From Kudoa neothunni (taxonomy: Eukaryota; Cnidaria): DNA of 64,000 nt. The translations under genes and the position numbers were made by a program. The notes beneath the pieces are model-generated. The model was not told the DNA's origin and did not search any database. It worked only from the letters and a program-made list of their open reading frames with translations. Shown piece by piece: positions 1 to 13,987 of this stretch (positions are counted from its first letter, which is position 1; the number at the start of each line of letters is the position of its first letter). The DNA is taken from NCBI GenBank assembly GCA_964304625.1, contig OZ199838.1, positions 14,446,001-14,510,000 on the forward strand, given 5' to 3'.

Positions 1-2387
1 TTTCATGTTGACATTATCTATACTAAGCCTCTACAAGCTGTTTCGAACGCATTTAATGGTTCAAACTTAAGCTATAAATCCACGATTTCAAGATACATCT
101 TATATCGTTTATCTCTCTGTACATTTAAAGTAGATGTGTCCATTTGGATGTGCTTAAATACATTCCTTATTTTTGGAAATTTTAATATATTTGACTTGAT
201 AAATACACTTTAAAGATCTATAGGTGGCATTTAATATAGCAAAAATATGAAAATTTTCTAAATTAATGAAGAATTGGAATCGTATGTTTTAATCAGATGG
301 ATTCAATCCTTTACATATTGAATCTAGGTCCCAAATTTCGTTATAACGCCCGTTAAACTTAATTTCGTGCAATGAGATTTAATTTATGGATTGAAATCTT
401 ACTTTATCTAATTATTTAAATATTTTCGTTTATATTAAGAGGATACACAACAGTTTTGAGGAGTGAGGGTGTATAAAAATGTGTCGGATAGAGATATTAA
501 TTTGAGCAATAAAATTAATTAACGTAAGTTATTCAGGTTTTGTTACCTTTCATTATCTCGCTAAAATGATCTCAATTTTTTATTGTGCAGATCAGAGTCG
601 TTATAAGTATGATATATAAAAAAAAGGTTTATTTAACCTTCCTCGGGGCTAATCAAGAGTCTTATATTTCTTTATTTTTTGACCATATTCCTCTATAATG
701 AAATGCTCTCTATCCCGCGCGAAGCTGGGCAGTTCGAACTAGTATCGAATAATGTGTTATTAATGTGAGCTAAAAAATAATTTTCCGAAGTTATCTTCTA
801 GCTACACACTTTTTGTTATTTTCTGATTTTCACAAAATGATCTTAATTTTAATTTCATGGATCACAATTGTTAGTAGTATAATACTTTAAAAATATTTTA
901 GTTTCGTCCTTTCTATGGATTAACTGAGAGTATAATCGTATTTTTTAAATGATTTAAAGGGATTCTTCGACTCAAATATTTGTATAACCGGGTAACCCCA
1001 TAGTTTCACACAAGTATAGCTATAAAAATAATAACTTTACATTAAATGCAATCATTTGCCGATAATTCACATATGGATACAAGAATTTCAGATTTTATGC
1101 AATCATTCGCTGATTAATTATATGTCAATAAAAATAAGTTTACATTTATACAAGAATTAGCTGATTAATTATAGCGAATGCATAATTTTAATATCAAACA
1201 TAATTTATGGCATGGCACTACGTCATTCTCATAATTAAATATTCAATAAATACAAAACTATTCTAATTTATAAATTTAGGATTAATGTTCGGACTAACTA
1301 TAATCTTTAATCGGTGAATGCGAACATATTCTGCAGTTTTACCTTTCAATAATTCCTTTTGCTCCAAAATGAATAATAAGAGAGTTTGGTTAATATTCTC
1401 TATATTAGTACCTCATCAAACTAGTCGAATAAAAAATACTACCTTTTGTTTTGCCCAGGTACAATTCTAAACGTGTATCTAGTTGCAGAAATTTCTCAAC
1501 AAAATTAATATGCTCCTTTTTCAAATATTTTGGAAACTCATAATTCACAAATATAATGCTAATAATCGTCTTTCAAACTTAAAGTAAAGATAATAGGATT
1601 AAACATATTATGTGATTCTCCCGAACAAACATTGTACACATCTTGAGCGGTTACTTTTTTGTTATAGATGTGAAAAAGTAATATATCTCAAATTAAAATA
1701 ATATTCGTAAGAATGTGCCTAACATAGCATTTTAATGAATTATACCCAAGACACTAATTAGATAGGATAAAGTCATAAGTGTAGTCTAATTCTGTAGATT
1801 TTAGCAAAAAAAATTCCTAAAATGTGTAACAATTACGCCCGTATAATAGCAACAAATGGACCCTACAACGAATTTCTCAGCTGACGACAAACAATACGAG
1901 AATATTACGAGCGAAAGGATTACGCAGAACCATCAAAAATTAATAATAAAATAAGTTAAAAGAAAACTTAAACTCCCCATTAGCTTTAGTAACCAGCTAA
2001 AAAAAAATTATCGTCCACCATTGCTATAAGTTACAATAATATTCGCACATTACTTTTTGTAATAACCGACAATTGAGCTCCCAGCTTAGTAAACGATTTT
2101 GTCTGGGTGTTACTGATTACACCCCGAGAATATTTGCTCAGCTTAGCACACCAAATTTAGCTCTTATTTTGTGCAATGGCTGACAAAGTATATTTTGCTT
2201 GCTTATCTGCCTAACATAAAACCCCAAACAATGTTCTAACCATAAATATAATGTGTCTAAGTGGTTTGGTTAGATGTCATTGTGTGGCGTTTTTTGTGGT
2301 GATGTGATGTGTGTTGCTATTCACCACATCGCATAATTTTTAACTATAATTGCAATCTGATTGTATTTAGGTGAACAGAATCAGTAG
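1..2387. other. Intergenic AT-rich DNA upstream of CAPZA
   Basis: No convincing exon, RNA gene or terminal-repeat element seen. The missing first coding exon of the capping-protein gene should lie in here, but I could not identify it; the family N terminus is short and poorly conserved. Short direct similarity between about 1035 and 1170 (repeated 'gctgattaatta' and 'gcaatcatt' words) is weak and unassigned. Confidence 0.5.
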
Positions 2388-3596
2388 TTAATTCTACAAA
2401 CTCCACCTGGAGAAATCAACGAAGTTGCAAACGGTAATTATTCTCTTTTTTTGGTCTTTTGGTTTTTTTGATAACCACCATTCAATATTTGTAGATTTGA
2501 AGACGTTGATTGGTGAAACGGTCATATCGAATGATTGTTTGAATGCATTTGTACAGCATGATAATGAGGCTTTTATCGAGGTTAAAATCGATGATGGAAA
2601 ACCTAATGTATGTGTGCGCCTCATCTACCCCTATAGAGCTTATCCATATGGATTGGTTTAACTCTTTCCTACTCAATTTCTTATTGTCTATGTGTTTTGT
2701 AGGCATTAGTCACCAAATACGGTCAAGTAAGTGGTGAGCCCAGAAAATATCAAGATCACACCAACAAAGTTGTGTTTCAGTACAATCACATCAAACAGAA
2801 AAAAGAAAGTCAATCTCCTTTTACCGTTCCTCCTGAAGTGGAGTGTGATCGAATCCTAATTGAAAATCATTTGAAAGCCTACTTGAAAGAATTTTATGAA
2901 AAGTGCAACTTTGCTGTGAGTGTCTAAACAGTGGTGTTCACATAATGTTGACGATTTTTAAATAGGTCTATGGATTCGAAGATAAAGAACGTCCATTTGT
3001 TATTTGTACCGAAAGTCATATTTTCAAACCTAAAAATTTTTGGTATTTTTATTCGCACTAGCTGAATTTTAGCTGATTGTTTAGGAATGGCCAAATAAAA
3101 TCTCATTTCAATGTCACTGTGTCAGGCTCCAATATGACCATCAATGGAGAGCTCAAAACTCATGTTATTTTTGCTTTTACGAGCTAAAATTATGCTTCCT
3201 TTATAGATTCATTACTATGAAGATGGTAATGTTCAAATGCTCTCTCTCAGATAGAAACGTACAAACAACGATTCCTGTTGGGGTGATTTCTACAACAACT
3301 ACGATGATTTAAATCCCCGAATCAATATAATTTACATTGTAGGACCCCGAGAATAATGCTAAGGAAATAGTAAAATTTATTAGAAAAGAAGAATCCTCCT
3401 ACCAAGTTGATTGATCGATCATTTAGATCCATAACAATATATAATTGTTTAGGATGCTCAACTCAACCAACTTACCGATATGATGGAGTCCACATTTAAA
3501 GCGTTAAGACGTCAACTTCCTATCACTCGTACCAAAGTTGACTGGGCTAACATTGCTGGCTACAGCATCGGTAAAAACATATCAGGAACCAAATAG
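2388..3596 (+). CDS. CAPZA: F-actin-capping protein subunit alpha (multi-exon, 5' exon missing)
   Basis: Alpha subunit of the heterodimeric capping protein that caps actin barbed ends in the cytosol. Coding blocks 2388-2433, 2495-2607, 2703-2915, 2966-3042, 3085-3163, 3207-3282, 3343-3405 and 3453-3596 join in frame through GT-AG introns of 42-95 nt. Family landmarks in order: [43 protein letters not shown], and the C-terminal [19 protein letters not shown], ending about where the family ends. Oddity: within 3207-3282, after [10 protein letters not shown], the frame must shift by one base in a CT run (about 3239-3250) to reach NVQTTIPV; this is an assembly indel, a recent lesion, or a 25-nt intron (see findings). 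The 2388 boundary is an acceptor, not a start; the first exon was not found. Identity is secure, intactness is not. Confidence 0.92.
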
Positions 3597-5320
3597 ATTC
3601 CGCTTTTTCTTTGTTGGTTGAGCAGATGATTATTCGCTGTTATCAAACCAACTCTCAGCTCCCTACACCTTTCTCTATGATATATTTGTTAATTCGATTC
3701 TTATTATTTTATTAATTTTTTGTTGCAATATTTTTGTGTATCAGCTAATTAATTCTCTTGTTCATGTAGTAGTCGTTTAAAGAATATTAGAATTTGTAAA
3801 ATAATTATTTGAATAATTTTTCAATAATATTTTGTGTGTTTGTTTGTTGTTCCGCTATATTGATGGATTGTCGGAGCGGAGCTTAAGATTTTTTAACATT
3901 TTTTGCATTAGAAATCAAATAAATTATGGTCACGTGGGCGTGTTAAATTTATTTTCTAATTTATTACTATCTGTTATTTCCATCTCTAAAGTTCCACCTA
4001 ATTATTATTACATATTCAAATTCACTGAAGAAAACTCTCCGTGTGAGCGAAGGGTATGTATGTTCAGTGAGTTAACTTAACAGTCGAATATTTTGTGTCG
4101 AAAATTTTAAGTGTGGCCATGGTGGAAATTTATGATCCCAACCATTTCTTTTTTTATCCAATATAAAAGTGAGGAGTTATTATTCGTAATAAAATTTTTA
4201 CTCTAAATTGTAATGAAATCTGCAATAAAGTTGCTTGAAGCAGAGAAATTTTTCGATTAAGTATAATTTATTTTTCGGTTAATATCATCAAAATCAAAAC
4301 AATTTGAATATTTTCATTAATTCGAAAAAAAATTGTTTTGTCGTGTTAATGTCTGTTAAAAGTTTCTTCAAATAAAATGACAACGTTTCAAATATGCATA
4401 ATCAGATAGATAATATGGCAGAGAGACAAAATTAGCCGTTTAATACGGTGTTCAACAAACATCGTTGACCAAAGAATTGAACTATGATGAATAAAGTCAA
4501 GTCTCAGTGATTCTAACTTATAATTAGTTTCTTCTATATAATTACAAATTATATTGATGATATTTTTTATGCTACATTATCATCATAAAATATATTTAAT
4601 TATACATCCAAGTTTATATGTTAGTTCATTTATTATAATTTGATTTAAACAGCTATTGAATGTTATAAATTAAAATACAGATTTGATTGAGTTTATCCAA
4701 GAATTTAATTAAATAAACGATTTATGAATTAAAGTTACTTATATAATTTAGAAATATTTAATAAATGTGGATTAATTAATGTAACTTTTTAAATGATTTA
4801 AGTCAGATATATTCAACGGTGTGTATTATTAATGTTTAGATTTCAAACTGTATTACTTTATAATAGAAATTTTTTCGTTATCGATGTTTTTATGAGAAGG
4901 TTTCGATGTAAGACGGATTTATGATTAACAATATTTGAAACAAATTGATGTGAAATGTTGGTTTAAGTTTTTTTCATTGTAAGAAGATATTGCTCAATTT
5001 ATAATTAAGCTTAATTTAAATATTAAAAATCAAATAACAAATATTGTTTATGCCTAAGATTTAACATAAGCGTAATCGCTAGTCTCTACGATTACCTTAT
5101 CGATCTTCGTAATCCTTTGGTAGGAGATAAGAACCCCCCAAATTATATTTCTGTATGTTTTGGTATATATTTATCACATTAAAATTTTGCTAATATATTT
5201 AGAAATTAGAATTTTTGATATGGTAACTTAATTAATAATTCTAAAGAAATATAGAAAATCTTCTGCCCAACAAACATTTTTTATAAAGTAAAATGTTTTA
5301 TGTACAGTTACATTAAAAGA
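3597..5320. other. Intergenic AT-rich DNA
   Basis: An open frame at 3832-4080 has no recognisable similarity and amino-acid composition typical of AT-rich non-coding DNA. Nothing else seen. Confidence 0.45.
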
Positions 5321-5324
5321 ACTT

Positions 5325-5740
5325 AAAGCCACAACAAAAGATTAAATAGATTCTATACAGGCATTGGCTATTGCAACGGAAATGCCGAATCCGCTCAAAT
5401 CTTACTCATAAGCAGGCTGTACAAATTTAATTTTTTAGATTTTGTTTAATTAAATTATTTTCGATATATTCCCACGCTCTTGGGACAAGGAATGATTAAA
5501 AATAGTCATTTTAAGTATTGTTATTGTTACGCTACATCACTTTGAGATAAACGAGGCATAACAGAATGACACAGATAATAATTTTATAAATAATTTTAAA
5601 ATAATTATTCCAAGAACATTTTAAATATTTTAGTCTAATTCTTATTGAGTTTAATAGTCCTGGATAACTTAACTCCTTAGACATCCCCAAATACGCCACA
5701 AACTTCATTATGCAAAAATTCACCCTATCCAATTTTGATG
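5325..5740 (+). mobile_element. hAT-like non-autonomous element, diverged copy of 45592-46134
   Basis: The stretch from 'actcataagcaggctgta' (5405) to about 5690 runs colinearly with 45770-46060: shared blocks include an AATTTTCTAGATTTTG-like word, the ATTAAAAATAGTC word near 5500, the CTACATCACT word near 5535 and TCTAATTCTTATTGAG near 5634. Terminal repeats are not visible in this copy, so its ends are estimated from the better copy. No coding capacity. Confidence 0.6.
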
Positions 5741-7039
5741 TTACTTATTGTAACCCATGTCATTTAAAATTTAATCCGGGTCAACGTACATGTTTATTAA
5801 ATAATGTTTGAATTATTCCACAAAAATTATTTATTAATATATTAATACTGATTCTTTATCATTAATTACATGAAATTGGTAGAATACGAAAGGGCAGATA
5901 GAGAAAATTGACTGGCTACTAATTTACCTCTTATTATAATCTAATTATAAAATAAGAATAAAAAATTGTGGAGCAAAAAGAATATTAGTTTAATACAAAA
6001 ATCAAATAATTGCGTATAATTTCGCTATTTCAAATTCGACTGTCGATTACTACGCATTAATATAGATAATTCGTTTTTTTAGATTAAGATTATCACGAAA
6101 CATAACTGCAGATAAGAAATCCGCGAATACTGGGAGTTTTCCATATATCGAATTTTGTATTCATCTATTAACTAAATAATAATCGAATAAAAAATCGAAA
6201 TAAAAATACTTATTATGGCACATTATTAATTCAAATTCTCAGATGGAATTTGGAATAACATAAAATTAAATGATACAAACAAATGCCCTGAACAACTTGC
6301 GTTGCAAAGAAAACGGTCAAGATTTGTTCTCTACTTTAAATAACTGTAGCGATCATATGTTAAACTCAATACTCACCTCGGTATAATGAAAATGTTTTTA
6401 CAGGATATAAAGAACTAACAATAAAAATAGATATAAAACTTGAATAAAGAATAAATTTAGATTATAATGTGTGGACTCCTATGTATATACACGCGCTCAA
6501 AAACAAACCCCTCATGGCACAGCCACATTTCAAAACACTCAAGAAGAAAATTAGCAGAGCAAAGCATCTAACTCATCAAAAAATTGAAGAGCCAGTTCTC
6601 AGGTTCTCTGTTTGATTTAAATTTGAAACCCAGCATAACAACCGTTAAATGTCTGTCAAACAGTCATTCGAAGATTAAACGACAACTGACCTGTTTAAAA
6701 TTACTTCAAAAAAATTATACAATACTTCACCAGAAAGATATTATAAAAAATTTGTAGTTATTTTCCTTCAGAGCAAGTTCTAATAAAAATATCACAAATC
6801 CTAGCGCAAAAAAAGTCATTTTAATCGTGTTAAAACAAAATTCCGACTATTTCACTCCACGCAATAGACAAGTGGTTGATAAAAAATTCATGCACTCTAT
6901 TTTTCATGTTATAGCTTGATAATTTAATTAATGTATCTCTGACTTATATTACGCGCCTTGGTTTCGTATTCGTTTCTGTTTTGATTGTACATTTTTCTAA
7001 TGTGAAAGTAACAATTAGAATGCATTCAATGCAATTTTA
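5741..7039. other. Intergenic AT-rich DNA
   Basis: No gene, RNA or repeat recognised. Confidence 0.45.
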
Positions 7040-7698
7040 TTATACAGCCGCATCTACATTGGCTGGACTTGCGAAATTCGGTTCTACAAACAATCAAATA
7101 TCAATATCTGTCTAACTCCATTCAAATAATTGAATGTGTACACCTACCACACAACACATTGATCACAGATATGAGAACTTTTTCGATTGAAAGAACAGGC
7201 GACCACATTTCACTGGAATCAATGTAACCGGTTGGATCGCTAGTTTTCAGTATACTTATACATATCTCGCCATTGGTGTAAACTAATGTTAGAAAATGTT
7301 CAATGTAGGGAATCCCCCTATCAATCTACCGTTTGGATGCCATATTTTTGATTTAAAGATCAACTTGGGAGGTTGAATAGGATAGTTTTGTGGAAAGGAT
7401 ATTTCTATCTCCAATTTAGAACCTTCATATGGGGTACCTTCGGGTCCTCTAATTATACACATTGTGTGGTTCATTAAATGGAATCTAAACACCAACTTTG
7501 CACAGAAAATTATATTACCTTATATGTCCTGCCCATTGATACAAGTTGGTAAGGTCTTTGGGTCCAACTATACCCGAAAATTCGAAAATTAGCATCCATA
7601 TTCACATTATTCTTAGATAATCAACTTGAGATGATTCCTTCTGGTAGATTGTTTGAAAGCTCCTTGTATTCATTGGCCAATCGTTTAGCAGAAAGCAT
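7040..7698 (-). CDS. UBE2G2: Ubiquitin-conjugating enzyme E2, UBE2G2-like
   Basis: E2 enzyme that accepts ubiquitin from E1 on a catalytic cysteine; UBE2G2 serves ER-associated degradation. Five exons on the minus strand: 7626-7698, 7519-7567, 7330-7448, 7148-7282, 7040-7083; all phases agree and introns are 47-64 nt, giving 139 residues. The N terminus KRLANEYKELSNNLPEGI matches UBE2G2, then GPEGTPYEG, YPIQPPKLIFKSKIWHPN, and the active site VYTNGEICISIL with its cysteine. The acidic loop typical of UBE2G/CDC34 follows (about 17 residues ending SSEMWSP), then SIEKVLISVINVL and EPNFASPANVDAAV before the stop. Oddity: family members run about 25 residues further, so the C-terminal helices are missing. 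Conserved splice phases argue for a live gene. UBE2G1 is the only real alternative. Confidence 0.9.
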
Positions 7699-8543
7699 CC
7701 TCAACAATGTAATGCGTTTTTAGAGATTTCCGAAAATTGGTATCGGAAATAATCGTCATATAACTAAGTCTTTATTTGACACCCATTTAACTTTTATTAG
7801 GTTGTAGCAGTGGTCCATGGTGATACAGGAATTCTTCCTTGATAGGCAACAAACTGGAGTCACATTCACAGAAATACGACATTTTTTCTTAATCCTTTGA
7901 GAATATTCCAATACTAATTAGTTATGTTCGGCTCCGGTTGTAGCTTTTTTAGAAAAATAATAATGTAGTAAGAATGCAAAATAAATTGTAGTTATCAGAA
8001 CAAAATCTGATTTCAATATAGAGGTTCAGTCAATGGAACAATGGCAGGTTGAAGCAAGCAGCCGATTTGAATACTTTCGGGTAAAGTGCCATTAATATTA
8101 TTTAGATTTTGTCTTTTTTAAACATTGTTATTGATTAATTCAGTCGATATATTTTTAAAGTTTATACGATCGTGAAGCTGCTATTGTAAAAAATTTTACG
8201 AGAGGGGTACTAATCGGTCGGACTTAACACATTTTCCTATCTATTATCTTATTACAATCAATGAAGTATAAAATGAAACACTTTATTAATTTATTATAGG
8301 TAGAAAATTTATTAAAATTCCATAGAAATATTTGTGGTTAATAAAAATCAAATTGGAATTATCATGAAATGACTTTTCTGGTAATTTTCATGACATGTAC
8401 CAACAAAATTTGAATAAATATAATCAGCTCTTTATAAATACAATGAAAAGGTTAAATGATGAATAAATTGATATTCTATTCACATTTATCATTAACCATT
8501 GTGATGAATAAATATTCAATTGTTATAAGACTATAATAAATTA
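7699..8543. other. Intergenic AT-rich DNA
   Basis: Upstream flank of the E2 gene; nothing else recognised. Confidence 0.4.
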
Positions 8544-9072
8544 CAATGGCTTATGGGTCGTGCGTAATCAAAAGAGAAATTAACTTTCGAAGTATGTCAA
8601 AAACGACTATACATTGTACATCAGGCAATTTTGGCGTCCAGGAAGACCCTAGATTTTTATTGTGTATTTTGATATATAATGTTGTGAAATACAATTATAT
8701 TATCTAACAAAGTTTTTTATCGGCGCGACAACGAAACAATCATAAATTACGTGTAGATTGTTGACAGTCGAAGTTAGCCGATCTTTTATTAATTAATTTC
8801 AAATATTTAAATATTAATAAAATTCTTTTTAAATGTACTTTATGATTTTTTACAATGTTATCTAGATACTTAAAGGATAGTAGAACTTATTAAAATTGCG
8901 ATAATATCTTAAAATACATACGTTATCTTGTGGCAACATGATTCTGATTTTACCGATTGTTATAATTTTTTAATGAAATTTTTTATAATAATATAAATTA
9001 CAATATTATATAACTGAAATTATTTAAAACATTAGGAAAATCGATCGTTACGAGCTCACCCATAGGCCAATC
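8544..9072 (+). mobile_element. Short non-autonomous pogo/Tigger-type element
   Basis: Starts right after a TA with CAATGGCTTATGGGTCGTGC, nearly identical to the inner-facing end of the Tigger element at 52173 and similar for about 45 bp (TTATGGGTCGTGCGTAATC then AAAAG). A degenerate inverted match, GGCCTATGGGTGAGCTC when read on the minus strand, lies near 9050-9070 and is taken as the other end with low certainty. No transposase is encoded. Likely mobilised by an element such as 50335-52173. Confidence 0.6.
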
Positions 9073-9191
9073 ATTAATAATAAAATATGGATTAATAATT
9101 AATTATCAAATAATTAATATGATCCTTGACTAAGCGAAAAATGAATCAAACTTAATAATGAAGTGTATAATATAGAATAAAATATAGATTG

Positions 9192-10690
9192 CTAATCATT
9201 TTTTGGTACGCACTCGCAACAAATAATTCTCGAAAGTTTGTTGCAACAGTATTTGGAACAGCTATAACATTGATTCTTTGTTTTTGTTTCGGATAATCGA
9301 GCGCATAAGCTACATCGTTTTTTTCGTCGTAGATTCCACGGTTTCATCAGCCAAAATCAGTACAGTTGGGTCGCTAACGGGCTTCAATAATAAGTCTGCA
9401 AGTTGTACTAAATAATTGCTTCTACAAATATTAGGTTTATTAAATATCGTTTTATATAAATAAAACGAATTGAGAAAACTTATATCAAGTATATTATAAA
9501 AAAACCACAGACCATCTTCTGGTGTATCTTTTAATGCTAGTCATGGACAGGATACGATCTACCTTATCCACACCACCTTTGGTTTTGTTATAATCAATTA
9601 TCACCTGGGGCTTTTTTGCCTTCTCTTGGCATAAATTGACATTATTAGAGGATATAACCAATAAAATAACCACTTTGTTCCTTTTTGAAACATATAACAT
9701 CATTATTGTTTTCCATGAAAAATGAATATAGAACTAAAAATCTCTCTCGATTTCCTGGCTCTAAGAATTAATGGGATATCTCGTTTATTATGGCGGATAG
9801 TCCCCAAAAGAGTTAAACCGAGGTAAAAAAATTGTTATAAACAATGTTTCTTCCAGGTCCTTTTAAATGTGACGAGAGCTCGAAAACGACTTTTTCACCA
9901 ACACATTTGGTAATTTGGTTATTGGTTCTTCCAAGATAAACGGAATTGTTGTGTGTATAGTTGGTATGAAGGTCGGTTAAAAGAAAGAATTTAATGTCAT
10001 AAACTGCAGATTTAGATGGCATATACTGTTTAACGGGACACCTGCCCCTAAACACAACTAATTGTTCATCGACAGTAAGATCAGCAGAAGGAACTACACA
10101 CATCGGCAAAATACTTATCCATGTATTGAAAACATCGGTTACTGGGAAAAACTTATCATTTTCTCGTCTCAGATTCCTTGTCTCATAATCATCAAAAAAA
10201 GACATCTATATAATGACATAATCCTACGAAAAATGTCACGTCCTTTATTCAAACTCCATAATTGCTTAAGAGATTCCATTTTAGATTTGAAGATTGAGAT
10301 ATATATAGGAATCTCTATATATAATTTAAATTTCAGTATATATATATATATATAGATCTTTCCATTTTCCCTCGTAATGAAATGCACCAAATTTGTTAGT
10401 GTGAATAATGACAGAATTGAAAAACTCATCATCAATAAAAATAGAAAAACAATCCTATAAATAGCAAACTCGGGATATTGCAAATGCAGTTAGGTCTGTA
10501 GACTTGTTTAAGATGTTTCCTTTTTTAACTTTTGTATTCGAAGGCGCAACTGAAAACCATAGCACATTGTTTTAGTCCCTATACATGTTAATGATGCCAT
10601 CATCTTCTGAACTATCAGAGCTGGACGAAGAGAAATATTCTTCAATAATATCTTCAATTCCACTGGGACCAGAGTCATCATTTGTTAGGA
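9192..10690 (-). pseudogene. piggyBac transposase relic 1
   Basis: Cut-and-paste transposase of the piggyBac family, decayed. Reading the minus strand: an acidic N terminus (10590-10690, DDSGPSGIEDIIEE then a serine/acidic run), then FDDYETRNLRRENDKF, the core LTVDEQLVVFRGRCPVKQY and GRNIVYNNFFTS (9813-10205), then KPQVIIDYNKTKGGVDKVDR and YTRRW (9494-9703), and a C-terminal cysteine-rich zinc module (about 9192-9310: RCSLC, CYSCSKYCC, ICCEC). Several frame breaks separate the blocks, and in GRNIVYNNFF the catalytic aspartate position of the family (DNFF) is asparagine. Terminal repeats were not found. Confidence 0.85.
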
Positions 10691-10699
10691 AACCATCAT

Positions 10700-13600
10700 A
10701 TAATTATTCCTTTTCTAACGGCCGATGACAATCGGAATCGCTCGTTCAATAACGGAAATATAAACCTTGATTTTTCTCAATATTTGGTGGTTGTAACCTT
10801 TCAAAATTATAATATTTTATTTTTTATAATTTTATGAATGTTTTTATAAAATAAAAACGTGGGGCCCTCTTGGACTCCAAAACTGCTCGGTGCAAGTATT
10901 CGACATAAAATCTTAACAAACAAAAAAATCTTAATTTTAAAATTAAATTATGAATATATAGAAACTTTTAAAAGAATGATGATATAATTGGGCAGTATGA
11001 CGTACTTTGAAATCAATATCGCGATTTTCGACTACTATTTTAAAAACTGAGGCACGCGCTGCATAAAAGTTTATTACCGAGCCCAATGTCAATGAAACAA
11101 ACATAAATATAACTTGTTTATAAAATTTTCGTCTGGAATATAATATTTAACACATTCTCATCCTTTCAAAAGCTAGGTTAAATTTATAACTTTCGATCAA
11201 ATATTTTAATTTTGAGAAACTTCTTTCCACGGCTGTAGGTGGTAGCGGTATACGCACCAAATCTTGGCCAACCTAGACAATACGAAATACTTTGATTTAT
11301 TTATTCTTCAAATCCAGGACCTATCATTTTATCATTTCTATGGAGTGAAAGTTTCAAAAACGCCTGTTGTGGAATTCTCGATGATTGACGTTAACGACTC
11401 TTGGTATATTTTTGGGGGTCATTTTCCTCATGTAGACCTGTTTATTCGGCTATACAATTGTCAACCCCTTTTCCCTTGTTGCCCATAAGTAGACTCAAAA
11501 TAATCAACGAATTATCTCGATTTTAATCGAATAATGTAAAAATCTTTTTAAAATTCATCGTTTATTGATTTTAATCGAAAATTACGGCCTCTACTTATAA
11601 TAGATCATTGTCTAAATGTTATGTCTGACGCATGCGCGCTCGATTTTCGACTTATGTGCAACTCCATCTGTTGAAATGTTCATTTCTTAATTCAATTCAT
11701 TCATTTATAAAAAATCAAAGAACACGTTAATTTAAAATTTGATTAGTAAAAGTCTTTTTAGTGATTAATATCAGATATTTTTCTTGAGCGGAAAGGACTG
11801 TATATTTTTGACATTATAATCTTCCAGTTTTACTTTCAAATTTGTTGTAATTATTTTTATCTTGATAAATAAAAATTTTTATGTGTAACTTTCTAGTTCA
11901 CAATTCTTTGCGTAACTTTTTATGATAATAATAAAATCAGAAAATAAATATAATATACAATATTACCTCGAATTATAACTTATAAGATAAATGTCAATTA
12001 ACTTATCGGATATATTTCTATAATAATGTAAAATATTGTCCTGCATACTTTTTACAATTATTTATGAATTTGTTGGAATAATTCATAATAATTTAAGCGT
12101 CAACCATTAAGAACTGAATCATTGTCAGTATATTTAAATAAAATTAAGTTTTAGTTTTATAGATATCTTAATTAGATTTATTGGAAATGAGTTGCATGCT
12201 AATATGCTTTGAATCATCAAAATGGTTGGTATCTTTCTTGTGAACAAAATTATAGTGACTTTTATCTGTTGTAATAAGATCAATATTAATCATTGTTTCT
12301 TTCTCGGCTATTAAAAATCTCAGGAAGATTTTTCGATTTAAGAAACTTAAATATATATATGTGTATGTATATGTATATATATTTCACCTTGCGTTATAAT
12401 TTTATTGAACGAAATAACTTTTAATTGAGTATGATTTTAAAAAATTGTTATTGCATCAAACATGGATTTTAACGAAACATAACTCCTCGTTAATTTAAAT
12501 TCTCTGACATCTCATCATATTGGATGCTTAGATGTGTAATTTAGGGGGATAATCAACTTAAAAATTTAGATGGTTTCTACACGTTAGCATATTACTAAAA
12601 ATCTATAAGTTTTAATCAGAGTTTATTTTTTTTTTCCATATTCATTTTTAAAATATTTCACTATATACTTCAAACAATTAAAATTTTATTCAAGGCTTTG
12701 ATGAAAACGTCAACTAAGCTATTTAAGCCACGATATATCGATTCTTTATTGTGATAGGTAAAGAGTATTTTAATATCTCATGTGAACATGAATAAGTACT
12801 ATTTTTATTATGTCAGTAATTACGTCATATCTTTGTATTAGAAAAAAAATTGAGCGAGATATTATAATAAAAAATACATAATTAACATTATGAAAGTATG
12901 ATAATTATTTTTCCTCTATTAGAAGTTTCAGAAAACCCTAAATATTACGAAATATTCTAATATTACAGAAAAATTATCATATTTAGATTGTATGTAAAGG
13001 TTAAATTGCGGTCTCGTTAATAATTATTTTATTTTCAATATAATGAGTTTTTGGTCTCATCATATCTTTTAAGACACGTAAAAATGATTCAGTACAGTAA
13101 ACCTCATATTCTAGAATCTAGATGGAGATAGGAACCACCATGTATTGTGTATAAGTAAAGCACGTCAAAAGTCGATTACTATCAATAAAGTGTTCGCTTT
13201 TACATTTATTTCAAAATAATAGTATATTTTCTTGTAGAAAATCTTAAAACATCATGTTTTAATTTAGAATCTTGCAATCTCGACAGACTACCGGGATGAT
13301 TAAGGAAGATACGTAACATCAAATGTGGAATCTAATTTTGTGTAAACCCGTTATTTAAAGAGAAAATTATATTACAAAAGTAAAAATTTACTTAAATATC
13401 TACATTATATTTATATTTAAATAATCATATATTTTTCTAAAATAAAGTAAAAGTTAGCAGAAATATGCTTTTCATCTGCTACATTTATAAATAAATATTT
13501 TTCAAAAATGCTGGTTAATTTAATTATGTTTTACATATTTAAAATAATTATACAATGGGTGACGAAATGTGGAACAGAAAAAAATTGAACTATAAATTTA

Positions 13601-13980
13601 AAAGAGAAATATGAAATAATAAAGTTTTTCACAAACCAACGAAGGCGTGGAGCGGAAACAATGTTGAAAACGACGCCAATATTAGTGATTTTATAGGCGA
13701 TGAGAAATGTAACAAATATGACAATTTTGACGGATTAGACGAATGAGAACAACAAATTATTCCATTCAAAACTTTTTCTCTTGTCTTTCTGATTCAAGAC
13801 ATTAGTTGAAATATAATGGGTAAATAATTATAAATATCCAACGGATATTGAACGAGAAACACACAATAAAAATTTTTTAAACAACCTAAAAATATTACTA
13901 CAACTGAGTAATTTCATCCAAAATAATTAATTATTATAGTTGATTTATAACATTGTTTCCTCCTTAATATCGCGCGCGAA
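10700..13980. other. Gene-free AT-rich stretch with microsatellites
   Basis: Holds TA-type microsatellites near 10336-10354 (just before) and 12349-12382. A 74-codon frame at 11264 has no support. No RNA gene or terminal repeat seen. Confidence 0.4.
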
Positions 13981-13987
13981 ATCTTAG

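Noticed and set aside
3832-4080. 82-codon frame just downstream of CAPZA.
   Set aside because: No similarity or splice context; composition is that of AT-rich spacer.
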